This document shows, one piece after another, positions 21,383 through 30,089 of a stretch of 64,000 nucleotides of DNA. The stretch is taken from the NCBI RefSeq assembly GCF_000413855.1, contig NZ_ATGG01000009.1, positions 1-64,000 on the forward strand, read 5' to 3'. The notes under the pieces were generated by a model that was not told where the DNA came from, made no database searches, and was given only the letters and a program-made list of their open reading frames with translations. This DNA is from Acinetobacter gyllenbergii CIP 110306 = MTCC 11365. Lineage in GTDB: Bacteria > Pseudomonadota > Gammaproteobacteria > Pseudomonadales > Moraxellaceae. The position numbers and the translations under genes were made by a program. The first letter of the stretch is position 1; each line of letters opens with the position of its first letter.

Positions 21383-22234
21383 ATGCAATTGATGCCCTTA
21401 GCACAATGTCAGTTACAGTGTGGCCGTTTTAAATTAGACCTCTCCCAACCCCAAGTGATGGGAATTTTAAATGTCACGCCTGATTCATTTAGTGATGGTG
21501 GGCAACATCATCAAAAAGACCAAGCCATTCAACATGCGTTGCAGATGATGCAAGATGGTGCAACCATTATTGATATTGGAGGAGAGTCAACTCGTCCCAA
21601 TGCATCACCCGTTGCTTTAGAAGAAGAAATTCGCCGTGTGATTCCTGTGGTTGAAGCATTATCTAAATACGATGTGATCATCTCGATTGATACCAGTCAG
21701 CCTGAAGTGATGCGTGCAGCCGTACAGGCAGGTGCGCATATCTGGAATGATGTCCGTGCATTAACTCGCCCACAGGCTTTAGAAACCGCAGCTGAGTTGA
21801 ATATCCCTGTGGTCTTAATGCATATGCGCGGTGAACCTACTAATATGAATCAACTGGATCAATATCACGATGTGACTGAAGAGGTGATTCAGGAGTTGCA
21901 ACAACGCTTAGATCAAGCGGTTGCAGTTGGGGTGAGAAAAGAAAATATCATCATTGACCCTGGTTTTGGCTTCGCTAAAAATGCACAGCAAAATTTCCAA
22001 TTACTAAACGAGTTCTGGAAACTCAATCGAATGGGCTATCCAATCTTATCGGGTCTGTCGCGGAAGCGTTTTATTGGAGAGGCCTTAGATGGTGTACCGG
22101 CGCAGGAGCGAGCGGTTGGAAGCGTAATGGGGCATGTATTGAGTATTCAGCAGGGTGCTAATATTGTACGGGCACATGATGTAAAAGCCACCAGTGATGC
22201 CATTAAAGTCTGGAACAGGATGCAAAATAACTAA
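21383..22234 (+). CDS. folP: Dihydropteroate synthase
   Basis: About 283 residues from the ATG at 21383, which has GGAG eight bases upstream; an ATG at 21368 lacks one. Family motifs: MGILNVTPDSFSDGG, DIGGESTRPNA, IIIDPGFGFAKNAQQN and LSGLSRKRFIG. It condenses p-aminobenzoate with the pterin pyrophosphate in folate synthesis and is the sulfonamide target. It follows ftsH as in other gammaproteobacteria. Confidence 0.97.
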   Translation: MQLMPLAQCQLQCGRFKLDLSQPQVMGILNVTPDSFSDGGQHHQKDQAIQHALQMMQDGATIIDIGGESTRPNASPVALEEEIRRVIPVVEALSKYDVIISIDTSQPEVMRAAVQAGAHIWNDVRALTRPQALETAAELNIPVVLMHMRGEPTNMNQLDQYHDVTEEVIQELQQRLDQAVAVGVRKENIIIDPGFGFAKNAQQNFQLLNEFWKLNRMGYPILSGLSRKRFIGEALDGVPAQERAVGSVMGHVLSIQQGANIVRAHDVKATSDAIKVWNRMQNN

Positions 22235-22327
22235 GCTGGGCTGAGTCAGTAGAGCGCTAAGGCTCTATTGACTTGCTGAATCAGATTAAATATAACAAAT
22301 ATATAATGAAGATGAGTAATATTAAAA

Positions 22328-23086
22328 ATGGAAAATAAAACAATCACATATAAAAGTTTATGGGTGTTTGCCCTGATTCTGAGTCTTGGTTTTATTGTTT
22401 CTGCTGGTGTGATGGGTTATGCGCTTAAACAGTTTAATAGCACAAAAAATTCAATTACAGTCAAAGGCTTAGCGGAAAAGCCGATTCAAGCAGATTCTGC
22501 ACGATGGGAAATCAACTTACAAACTAACCACACTTCTGACACGATTCCAGAAGCCTATCAATTACTTGATCAACAAATGAAAGCATTACAGGCGTTCTTT
22601 GTTGAACATGGCTTTAAAGCCGCAGATATGCAACTCGGAAATAAACGTTCTGATTCTTATTATGAGGAAGTTGATACAGGTGAGGGGCGTACTAAGCGTG
22701 AGTTCAAAGGCTATATCGCATTACAATCGTTGGTGATCAGTAGTCGCGATATCAAGAAAATTGAACAGGCGGCAAAAGATGCTTATTTACTGGATGAAAA
22801 AGGCATTGCGATTGAACAAAAACCTGAATATCTGGTGTCAAATCTTGAAGAAATCAAAATGTCCTTGATTGCCAATGCCACCAAAAATGCCTATAGCCGT
22901 GCCAATGAGTTTGCCAAAGTTGGTGGTGTAAAGGTTGGAATGATGCGTTCAGCCAGCCAAGGTGCATTTTATATCCTGCCTGAAAGTGGTTCTGACGATG
23001 ATAGTGATTATGGCGGTGCTTATGACAAAGCCACCATCAACAAAATTGCCCGTGTGGTGGTGACCATTAATTATGCAATTGAGTAA
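22328..23086 (+). CDS. SIMPL domain (DUF541) membrane-anchored protein
   Basis: 252 residues: one N-terminal membrane span (about 10-30), then the SIMPL domain (ITVKGLAEKPIQADSARWEINLQT; NAYSRANEFAKVGGVKVG). The domain should lie in the periplasm. SIMPL proteins such as BP26 and YggE form ring oligomers and are linked to oxidative stress, but the biochemistry is open. Monocistronic, with a terminator downstream. Confidence 0.88.
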   Translation: MENKTITYKSLWVFALILSLGFIVSAGVMGYALKQFNSTKNSITVKGLAEKPIQADSARWEINLQTNHTSDTIPEAYQLLDQQMKALQAFFVEHGFKAADMQLGNKRSDSYYEEVDTGEGRTKREFKGYIALQSLVISSRDIKKIEQAAKDAYLLDEKGIAIEQKPEYLVSNLEEIKMSLIANATKNAYSRANEFAKVGGVKVGMMRSASQGAFYILPESGSDDDSDYGGAYDKATINKIARVVVTINYAIE

Positions 23087-23122
23087 AATTTAAGCTTTAG
23101 ATCCACGATAACTGATTTTAGT

Positions 23123-23158
23123 AAGATACATACGAATACCATGTATCTTTGTTTTTTT
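23123..23158 (+). terminator. Terminator after the SIMPL gene
   Basis: AAGATACAT-(9 nt)-ATGTATCTT followed by TGTTTTTTT. Confidence 0.8.
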
Positions 23159-23220
23159 GCATACAATCTTTGCATATATATTTCATTTGAAAAGACAAAA
23201 TAGAATTTGGGAATTTAAGC

Positions 23221-24861
23221 ATGCATCAATCTACAAAAATACTTACACTCAGCTTACTTAGTTGTATGATCATGGCTTGTAGTGTGCCTGTCAAACACAA
23301 TGATCAGGTGATGATTGAAACGACAATGCCAGTCTCACCGGCGCCTGTTACGATGTCAAATCAAGGCCTTGCTCAAACGCGTAAGATGGTCGCTCCAGCA
23401 TCTTATATTGCAGTCATGCCAACAATGGAGAGACCACGGTTAGAGCAGAATACTGAAAAATACCAAAAAAATGAGGTCAATCCTGTTCATCGCGTGGCTG
23501 ATCAGGCCGTTTCAACGTTTAGTATTGATGTGGATACAGGGAGTTATACCAATACCCGCCGTTTTTTGAATGATGGTCGTTTACCGCCTGTTGATGCGGT
23601 TCGTGCTGAGGAAATGATCAATTACTTTGATTATCAATATCCACAGCCGAATAGTATTCATCCCTTTTCAGTCACCACTGAAACTGTTGATTCGCCGTGG
23701 AAGGAAAATGCCAAGCTGATTAAGATCGGGATTCAGGCTAAAGATCTCACCACCAAACAATTACCTCCTGCCAATCTGGTATTTTTGGTGGATGTCTCTG
23801 GCAGTATGGATGCAGCAGATAAACTCCCTTTAGTTAAGCAAACATTGCGCTTACTGACGGAGCAATTACGCCCTCAGGATAAAGTCACCATTATTACTTA
23901 TGCCAGTGGTGAAAAGCTGGTTTTAGAACCGACTGCGGGGAATGAAAAAGATAAGATTCTCGCCGTGATTAATGCTTTGCAAGCCAGTGGTGCAACTGCG
24001 GGTGAACAAGCGATTCAACTGGCCTATAAACAAGCTGAAAAAGCCTTGGTAAAAAATGGGATTAACCGAATTTTACTGGCGACCGATGGTGACTTTAATG
24101 TGGGTATTACCGACTTTAATACTTTAAAAGGCATGGTGGCTGAGAAACGAAAAAGCGGGATTTCATTAACGACTTTAGGTTTTGGTACAGGCAACTATAA
24201 TGAGGAGTTGATGGAACAACTTGCAGATGCAGGCGATGGAAACTACAGCTATATCGATAATAAAAATGAAGCGAAAAAAGTGGTACAGCGTCAGCTTTCC
24301 TCAACTTTGGCAACCGTTGCACAGGATGTCAAAATTCAGGTCGAATTTAACCCAGCCACGGTGAAAGAATATCGCCTAGTCGGTTATGAAAATCGCATGT
24401 TAAAGCAGGAAGATTTCAATAATGATAAAGTCGATGCAGGTGATATTGGCGCAGGGCATAATGTCACAGCAATTTATGAAATCATTCCAGTCGGTCAGCA
24501 AGGTTGGCTCAATGATTCACGTTATCAGGAGTCTTCGAAAACAGATGCAGCGAAAAAGTCTGAATATGCCTTTGTAAACTTGCGTTATAAATTACCAAAC
24601 CAAGAAAAAAGTATTTTACTCAATCAAGCGGTGAAAGCTGAAAGCAAAACCCTTGCACAGGCCGATAACGATACTCGTTTTGCGATTGCAGTGGCTTCCT
24701 ATGCGCAGCAATTAAAAGGCGGCCAATATAATGGTGCTATGGGCTGGGATCAAATTATCCAGTTGGCACAGCAATCTGCCAAGCCTGACCCCTATCAAAT
24801 GCGAGAGGAGTTCGTGGAGCTTACCAAGATTGCCAAAAGCTTGGGCGCGAAAAAAGATTAA
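23221..24861 (+). CDS. VWA-domain lipoprotein (YfbK/DUF3520 type)
   Basis: 546 residues. Lipobox IMAC places Cys20 as the lipidated residue. A VWA_N-type region (DQAVSTFSIDVDTGSYTNTRRFLNDG) precedes the von Willebrand A domain with a complete MIDAS (DVSGSMD near residue 191, then T and D in LATDGDFNVG); the C-terminus is DUF3520-like (ATVAQDVKIQVEFNP, FAIAVASYAQQLKGG). Probably a periplasmic metal-dependent protein-interaction scaffold; the partner is unknown. Confidence 0.88.
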   Translation: MHQSTKILTLSLLSCMIMACSVPVKHNDQVMIETTMPVSPAPVTMSNQGLAQTRKMVAPASYIAVMPTMERPRLEQNTEKYQKNEVNPVHRVADQAVSTFSIDVDTGSYTNTRRFLNDGRLPPVDAVRAEEMINYFDYQYPQPNSIHPFSVTTETVDSPWKENAKLIKIGIQAKDLTTKQLPPANLVFLVDVSGSMDAADKLPLVKQTLRLLTEQLRPQDKVTIITYASGEKLVLEPTAGNEKDKILAVINALQASGATAGEQAIQLAYKQAEKALVKNGINRILLATDGDFNVGITDFNTLKGMVAEKRKSGISLTTLGFGTGNYNEELMEQLADAGDGNYSYIDNKNEAKKVVQRQLSSTLATVAQDVKIQVEFNPATVKEYRLVGYENRMLKQEDFNNDKVDAGDIGAGHNVTAIYEIIPVGQQGWLNDSRYQESSKTDAAKKSEYAFVNLRYKLPNQEKSILLNQAVKAESKTLAQADNDTRFAIAVASYAQQLKGGQYNGAMGWDQIIQLAQQSAKPDPYQMREEFVELTKIAKSLGAKKD

Positions 24862-24947
24862 GCTGTGTTTTTAGCAAAGCGGTCGGAAACATCAAGTGAC
24901 TGATCGCGAATGCCTTTGATTTTCACAATAAAGAAATGATCGTTGAT

Positions 24948-25856
24948 ATGAAGACCCCGTTGATTAGATCGAGTAAGCTAAGTGAGTTGAATGACTGCAA
25001 TGTGTGGTTAAAAATGGAGTCTGCTCAGCCTACAGGTTCCTTTAAGCAACGTAGTATGGGTAATGCCTGTTTAAAATATGCTGAAAAAGGCGCGAAGAAA
25101 TTTGTGAGCTCTTCCGGTGGTAATGCAGGGATTTCTGTTGCGCATATGGGTAAGCTGTTAGGCATTGCAGTGACGGTGGTTGTCCCGAAAACAACGTCAC
25201 AAAAAGCAATCGATTTAATGCGACAGGAAGCTGCTGAAGTGATTGTTCATGGTGACTCTTGGATTGAAGCCAATGAACTTGCGCTCTCTTTTGTCAGTGC
25301 GGAAGCCATTTATATTCATCCTTTTGATGATCAATATCTGTGGGATGGCGTTGCCTGTATCATTGATGAAGTGATTGCCGAGGGAATACGTCCTTCAGCA
25401 GTGGTTTTATCGGTTGGTGGAGGGAGCTTACTTTCTGGTGTTGCTCAAGGATTGCAAACGCATCATCTGGACATTCCCATTTATGCGATTGAAACAGAAG
25501 GCACAGCATCTTTGAATATGTCAATACAACGTGGGCAGCATATTAGCTTAGATCAGGTTACAGGTATTGCGACCACACTTGCAGCGAAACGGGTTTGTGA
25601 GCAAGCATTTAGGATCGCCCAACAGCAAAATGTTCAGGGAATAATGGTTACTGATGCAGATACAGTAAGCGCATGTTTAAAATTCTTAGATGATCATCGT
25701 ACCTTGGTCGAACCTGCATGTGGTGCAACCTTATCTATTTTATACGATCAAAAACTTAACTTTAGTCCATCTGATGATGTACTGGTGATTGTTTGTGGTG
25801 GTGCATCGATCACTTATCAACAGCTCTCAAAATATGCGCAACAATTTGCCTTATAA
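24948..25856 (+). CDS. PLP-dependent serine/threonine dehydratase-like lyase
   Basis: About 302 residues from the ATG at 24948; an ATG at 24936 is also possible. Fold type II PLP enzyme: GSFKQRS holds the Schiff-base lysine, SSSGGNAG binds the cofactor and VGGGSLLSG is the phosphate loop. Likely L-serine/L-threonine ammonia-lyase activity, close to eukaryotic-type serine dehydratases. No ACT regulatory domain, so not the biosynthetic IlvA. It stands alone, so catabolic use of serine is inferred. Confidence 0.85.
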   Translation: MKTPLIRSSKLSELNDCNVWLKMESAQPTGSFKQRSMGNACLKYAEKGAKKFVSSSGGNAGISVAHMGKLLGIAVTVVVPKTTSQKAIDLMRQEAAEVIVHGDSWIEANELALSFVSAEAIYIHPFDDQYLWDGVACIIDEVIAEGIRPSAVVLSVGGGSLLSGVAQGLQTHHLDIPIYAIETEGTASLNMSIQRGQHISLDQVTGIATTLAAKRVCEQAFRIAQQQNVQGIMVTDADTVSACLKFLDDHRTLVEPACGATLSILYDQKLNFSPSDDVLVIVCGGASITYQQLSKYAQQFAL

Positions 25857-25946
25857 AAATCAATTTGGCGGTATTTCATCTTTGCAAAATGCTGATGATT
25901 CAGATCAAAAGGGAAGGCCTGAAAAAGTAGATCATTATCCATGTTC

Positions 25947-25977
25947 AAAAAAGCGGTCGGAAAAACCGCTTTTTTTT
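25947..25977 (+). terminator. Terminator after the PLP lyase
   Basis: AAGCGGT-CGGAAAA-ACCGCTT with T7, about 95 bases after the stop. Confidence 0.85.
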
Positions 25978-26045
25978 ATGGCTAAATATCGTGATTTTGG
26001 TTGGATTATGTTATAAGCATGGCGTTTTATTGCATATTATTTTTT

Positions 26046-26360
26046 ATGTTTGAAAATTTACTCCTCCCGATGTTTGACGATGAATATTATCCAGATATTC
26101 TCGTTGCTGAAGTGAAGCAGCATATCCAGCAGTTTTCCAAAAAGGTCAGTCGTACCGATTTATCTGAGACTGAAATCTATCGTTATGCACATCAAACCCT
26201 GATTGAAATTAACGAAATGAAGCCGCAGTTTGAAGACTTGGAGTCAAGTTTAGATGATACCGCCGCAGATTATATTGCTGAAGCCATGATGATGGTGGTG
26301 CAAGATGTGGGTTATCTGGACATTGAAATGGAAGAATTGATTGCCAATCGAGAGTGGTAA
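26046..26360 (+). CDS. DUF5713 family small protein
   Basis: About 104 residues. The acidic pattern MFDDEYYPDILVAEVKQHI ... ADYIAEAMMMVV ... IEELIANREW in outline fits DUF5713, a family of unknown function. The start is uncertain: ATG at 26046 is chosen because a TATGTTATAA -10-like element overlaps the earlier candidates (TTG 26001, ATG 26019). Convergent with the S15-type hydrolase gene. Confidence 0.65.
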   Translation: MFENLLLPMFDDEYYPDILVAEVKQHIQQFSKKVSRTDLSETEIYRYAHQTLIEINEMKPQFEDLESSLDDTAADYIAEAMMMVVQDVGYLDIEMEELIANREW

Positions 26361-26393
26361 ATTTCACTCTCGTTGGTTTTTCTATAATAATAA

Positions 26394-27995
26394 CTAATTC
26401 GCAGCTGCTACCTGCCAAAGTTTTGGTAACACAATTTGCCCTGAGATCCATGCTTCAATTTTGGGCTGTTGTATTTTTTGATAATACAGACTTTCGCTAT
26501 TGATCAATAAACCCAGCGTATCTCCCTCATTGAGTTGTCCATATACACTCGGTAATTCGATGCTTTGTATTTTTCCATTCTGAGCCTTTGAACCCAATCG
26601 AATTTGATCATAACTTATTTTCTTGGCTGGATTAAATGGGGCAGTTTGATCATTTAAAACGGTATATTTTCCTGTGATCTTGGATTTAATCGCCATGGAA
26701 ATAAATAAGGTCGAGTCTGCATATTTCGCTGTGGTTTCCATGTTTAAACTTAGCAGCGCTGAACCTGTGATTGAGATAGGCTGTTGGGCAGTATGGATAG
26801 GCACAAAGACGGCTTGGGCTGTTGTCGGTGCAATCCATGTTTTTTTCAAATCATAGCTGTTGCTGGGTTGCAGATCGGCAAAATAATTGATGGGACTTTG
26901 ATCGACACATAACTCGGGTAATGATGCAGTCGCTGATTGATCTTTTAACTTGCGGTTAAACCAGTCCAAGATGGTTTTTTGTAGATTGTAGTGTTGTTGA
27001 TCACCACAACGAACCGATTGGCCAATATACCAAAAGGGGGTGTTCCCTCGTGGTGAATGTTGGGTAAATGGCTGTAAATGCCCTCCTTGTACTCCAATTA
27101 AATGAACTTCATGCTGCGCCTGTTGGATACATTGTGCTGCTTTAACCCCTTCATTAAAAGGGAAGAGCACATCCCTGAAGCCTTGAATAATCAGGGCATC
27201 AGCTTGAGGCGCTTGATTGTGACTGCAAAACCAGCTGGCTTGATGAGTGTTAAGAAAATCATAGGCGGACTGTTTTAACTGTCCTTGTTGAGTAGCTAAA
27301 TACGCCTGCTTCAGTTCAGGGTCAAATTTATTCCAGTTCCACCAATCTCCAATTAAATTGAGAAAACCAATCCAATTACTTTTAGGTACACCATTGGGGG
27401 CTAGACTATCCACGATGTCATACCAAGTGGTAATCGGTACAATGGCCTGTAAACGTGGATCTAAAGCTGAAGCAAGATACTGCACACCACCTGCATAGGA
27501 TTCACCAATCATACCGGTACGGACACCGTTTTGATTTTTGGCTAGTTGTGGCAAGTTTTTTTCTGCCCAGTTCATCATGGTGATGACATCTTGCGCTTCT
27601 TTTTCTGGATCAGTCAGACGAATTTTGCCCTGGCTGCCTCCATGCCCACGTTGGTCATAGCTGATGACCCAATAACCATTTTGCCAAGCAGTTTTTGCCA
27701 CTTGCCCTGTGGGTAATAAAAAACCATACAAACTGAGCTCAGGGCGTTTCATTCGAGACAGACCAAAGCCATGGGTATGTAAGAGTAAAGGGGCAGTTTG
27801 ATTCGATGTTAAATGGGGTTGATACACGGTAAATGCGAGTACCGTGCCATCAGGTGCAGTGGTTTTGGCTTGGTAATAGCGCTGTTTGAGTTCTACTGTT
27901 TTCAGCGTTATTGAATGAGGTTGTGTCGTCGCATGTACACAACCTTGTAACACCAATATCAGACTACAGCAAAGCCATAAAACGTAAGAACGCAT
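26394..27995 (-). CDS. Lipoprotein CocE/NonD (peptidase S15-type) hydrolase
   Basis: 533 residues with lipobox LQGC (Cys19). Alpha/beta-hydrolase core: HTHGFG, SYDQRGHGGSQGK (oxyanion/arm region), nucleophile elbow GESYAGG (Ser ~166), Asp in IIQGFRDVLFPF and His in GGHLQPF. The C-terminal ~170 residues form the X-Pro dipeptidyl-peptidase-type jelly roll. The family hydrolyses acyl or peptide bonds; the substrate here is unknown. Envelope-located. Confidence 0.85.
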   Translation of the reverse strand: MRSYVLWLCCSLILVLQGCVHATTQPHSITLKTVELKQRYYQAKTTAPDGTVLAFTVYQPHLTSNQTAPLLLHTHGFGLSRMKRPELSLYGFLLPTGQVAKTAWQNGYWVISYDQRGHGGSQGKIRLTDPEKEAQDVITMMNWAEKNLPQLAKNQNGVRTGMIGESYAGGVQYLASALDPRLQAIVPITTWYDIVDSLAPNGVPKSNWIGFLNLIGDWWNWNKFDPELKQAYLATQQGQLKQSAYDFLNTHQASWFCSHNQAPQADALIIQGFRDVLFPFNEGVKAAQCIQQAQHEVHLIGVQGGHLQPFTQHSPRGNTPFWYIGQSVRCGDQQHYNLQKTILDWFNRKLKDQSATASLPELCVDQSPINYFADLQPSNSYDLKKTWIAPTTAQAVFVPIHTAQQPISITGSALLSLNMETTAKYADSTLFISMAIKSKITGKYTVLNDQTAPFNPAKKISYDQIRLGSKAQNGKIQSIELPSVYGQLNEGDTLGLLINSESLYYQKIQQPKIEAWISGQIVLPKLWQVAAAN

Positions 27996-28118
27996 CGATT
28001 ATTTCATCCTTGAACAAATCTTTGTGATGTCACGCGGAGCGTTAGCACAGTGTACTTGAGCCGATCAATAGATGCTATCACGGATCGGTATAGTTGCCTG
28101 ACCGAGCCGTTTGCATAT

Positions 28119-29069
28119 TTATTGTGGGCGTGGTCGATTGCGATAGGCGTAAAGAAACAGACCGAAACACAGCAACATTAAGCCAATAACCAGATGTGAG
28201 CTGACAGGCTCATGGTTAAACCAAATGCCCCAACAGGTGGCAAACACAGGTGTCAGAATGGTAATCAGCATGACTGTGGTTGGATTGAGTTTCTGAATTA
28301 AATGAAAGTAAAAAATCATGGCCAGCACAGAAGAAAATAAGGCGCTATACAGCAGGGCCAAACTGGTTTGCAGACTAGGGAGCTGCGTTGGTGCCTCAGT
28401 GAGGAAAAAAGGCAATAAGCACAGATAACCGAACCATGAAACTAGCGTTGAACCTGTGGTTTGGATAATGGGGTGAATCTCTGCACCAACTTTGGCAACG
28501 GCAAACATGGAAAAGACATAGAGTAATACGGCAATCATTTCATACAACACCCCAAGTGAGTCTAATTGAATATCATCAGTACCAATCCCCAGTGTCAGAG
28601 ACAAACCAAAAAGTGCCAGTGTGAGTCCATACCACTGACGTTTTAAAAAGTGTTCACGTTTCAGAATAAACACGGCAATCAGACCTGACCAGAGTGGCGC
28701 CGTGCCATAAATAATTGAAATCATACCCGATGAAACACGGGTTGCACCCATATAACAAAAAGTCATAGAACCAAATAAGCCAACCGCACCTGCGCTATAA
28801 CTGATCAAGGCCTGAGGTGTCAGAATAAGCTTTTGTCGAAAATAAAATAGGCAAATCAATGCCAATGGAATGGCGATACTGAATCGGAAAAATAGTCCCC
28901 AAGCCCAATGAATCTCGTGCACGGTCAAAACTGCGGCCAAAGGTGTGAATGACCAGATCAGCACGACTGCAATAAATTGACCGACTGTAGCAAGGCGAGG
29001 GGAAACAAGGGCCACAGCCGGTTGTATCTGTGTGCTGGATATAAAATTCTTTTCGGGTAACTGGCTCAT
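28119..29069 (-). CDS. EamA/DMT-family transporter
   Basis: 316 residues with about ten membrane segments in two EamA repeats (first ~24-155, second ~165-310). Motifs include the repeat-ending helix ILTPVFATCWGIWFNHEP. Members export amino acids or metabolites. AGGAACC precedes the ATG at 29069. The gene lies behind a leader with a terminator and a possible 31-codon ORF, so expression is probably attenuated. Confidence 0.9.
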   Translation of the reverse strand: MSQLPEKNFISSTQIQPAVALVSPRLATVGQFIAVVLIWSFTPLAAVLTVHEIHWAWGLFFRFSIAIPLALICLFYFRQKLILTPQALISYSAGAVGLFGSMTFCYMGATRVSSGMISIIYGTAPLWSGLIAVFILKREHFLKRQWYGLTLALFGLSLTLGIGTDDIQLDSLGVLYEMIAVLLYVFSMFAVAKVGAEIHPIIQTTGSTLVSWFGYLCLLPFFLTEAPTQLPSLQTSLALLYSALFSSVLAMIFYFHLIQKLNPTTVMLITILTPVFATCWGIWFNHEPVSSHLVIGLMLLCFGLFLYAYRNRPRPQ

Positions 29070-29121
29070 GTTGAGGTTCCTGTTATAACAACGCTAGATG
29101 GGATTAAAAAATATAGGCAAC

Positions 29122-29148
29122 AAAAAAGGTCGCTGTTGAGGCGACCTT
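29122..29148 (-). terminator. Leader terminator upstream of the EamA gene
   Basis: Minus strand AAGGTCGC-CTCAACA-GCGACCTT followed by T4-6, 53 bases before the transporter start. It can only act on transcripts coming from its own leader. Confidence 0.8.
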
Positions 29149-29169
29149 GGGATTCAAATGATGCTTTTT

Positions 29170-29265
29170 TTAAGGGGGCATCGAATGAAGCTGTACAAAG
29201 TCTCCTCGCATAAAAATGCAGACACGTCGCCATGCTGCATGGGCAGAAATAGCATGCGACATCAT
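29170..29265 (-). CDS. Candidate 31-residue leader peptide of the EamA transporter
   Basis: A minus-strand frame from ATG-ATG (29265-29260) reads 31 codons to TAA at 29172-29170; an upstream GTG could extend it. It begins MMSHAISAHAAWRR and ends FVQLHSMPP-stop. The stop lies 21 bases before the leader terminator, the geometry of translation-coupled attenuation, and a Pro-Pro-stop end favours slow termination. No clear ribosome site is seen, and the same DNA reads as a 64-codon frame on the plus strand (from 29185, behind GGGGG). The DNA also folds well (GTCGCATGCT/AGCATGGCGAC). Real, but orientation and function are unproven. Confidence 0.4.
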   Translation of the reverse strand: MMSHAISAHAAWRRVCIFMRGDFVQLHSMPP

Positions 29266-29440
29266 GATGAAGGGTGGGGAAGACACTTTGTTGCTGAACA
29301 TATCAACATTCTTAAATTAGCTTTAGATTTTTATAACATAGGCTTTAGGTGGAAAAATAGTCGTTTTCTCAAATAAAGATAAAAATATAAGCAAAGTAAA
29401 TAAACAATTGGGCATTGCTAAAATTGCAGATTTTTCCATA

Positions 29441-30046
29441 ATGTTGCCATCAAATTCTGAAAGAAGTTTGCTCTTGTCTGCCTTTGAAATTTTTGCGGTA
29501 GTGATTAGCTTGATTGGTGTGACCTTAACCATTCGACGCAATATGTGGTGCTGGTGGTTTAATTTTCTAGCGTGTAGTTTGTATGCTTATTTTTTCTTTA
29601 GCATTAAGTTATATGGTGAAACGATCCTACAATTTTTCTTTATTGCGATGAATGTTTATGGATTCTATTACTGGCTCAAAGGCAAACGTGAAGACCATGA
29701 TATTCGGATTGAACCAATTGCCAAGACCACTGTTTTGGCGCAAATGTGCTTAGCATTGATCTTTGGTGTGCTGTTTGGTTTGCTTCTGAAGCATTTTACC
29801 GATGCTGCTGTACCGATGTTAGATTCACAATTGGTGGCATTTAGTTTACTTGCAACCTATTGGACCAGCCGTAAGCATATTGCCACATGGATTCTCTGGA
29901 TTTTTGTCAACATCATCTATGTGGGCATGTTTATTTACAAAGAGGTTTTTCTGACCGCGGGACTCTATGCGGCTTTTGTTGGCTTGGCTGCTTATGGTTG
30001 GTGGCAATGGCAACAGGTCAAACAAAAACAACAGTTTCACTTATAA
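29441..30046 (+). CDS. pnuC: PnuC-type nicotinamide riboside transporter
   Basis: About 201 residues from the ATG at 29441; a TTG at 29408 would add 11. Seven or so membrane helices with family features RRNMWCWWFNFLACSLYAYFF, YGETILQFFFIAMNVYGFYYWL and YAAFVGLAAYGWWQW. It takes up nicotinamide riboside for NAD salvage. It stands alone, without nadR, and ends at a bidirectional terminator. Confidence 0.9.
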   Translation: MLPSNSERSLLLSAFEIFAVVISLIGVTLTIRRNMWCWWFNFLACSLYAYFFFSIKLYGETILQFFFIAMNVYGFYYWLKGKREDHDIRIEPIAKTTVLAQMCLALIFGVLFGLLLKHFTDAAVPMLDSQLVAFSLLATYWTSRKHIATWILWIFVNIIYVGMFIYKEVFLTAGLYAAFVGLAAYGWWQWQQVKQKQQFHL

Positions 30047-30076
30047 ATAAAAGGGCAGCTCAGCTGCCCTTTTTAT
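30047..30076. terminator. Bidirectional terminator between pnuC and the GDPD gene
   Basis: AAAAGGGCAGCT-CAGCTGCCCTTTTT dyad. Confidence 0.92.
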
Positions 30077-30089
30077 GTGTATTTAAGTC

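Noticed and set aside
22242..22277. Terminator after folP
   Set aside because: An imperfect hairpin (AGTCAGTAGAGC/GCTCTATTGACT) exists, but no T tract follows it.
25789..26016. 75-codon plus-strand frame overlapping the end of the PLP lyase gene
   Set aside because: It lies in another frame of a clear gene, runs through a strong terminator and has no family-like features.
29158..29376. 72-codon plus-strand frame upstream of pnuC
   Set aside because: It overlaps a probable minus-strand leader and its terminator. A GGGGG site before the internal ATG at 29185 keeps it possible, but no protein family is seen.
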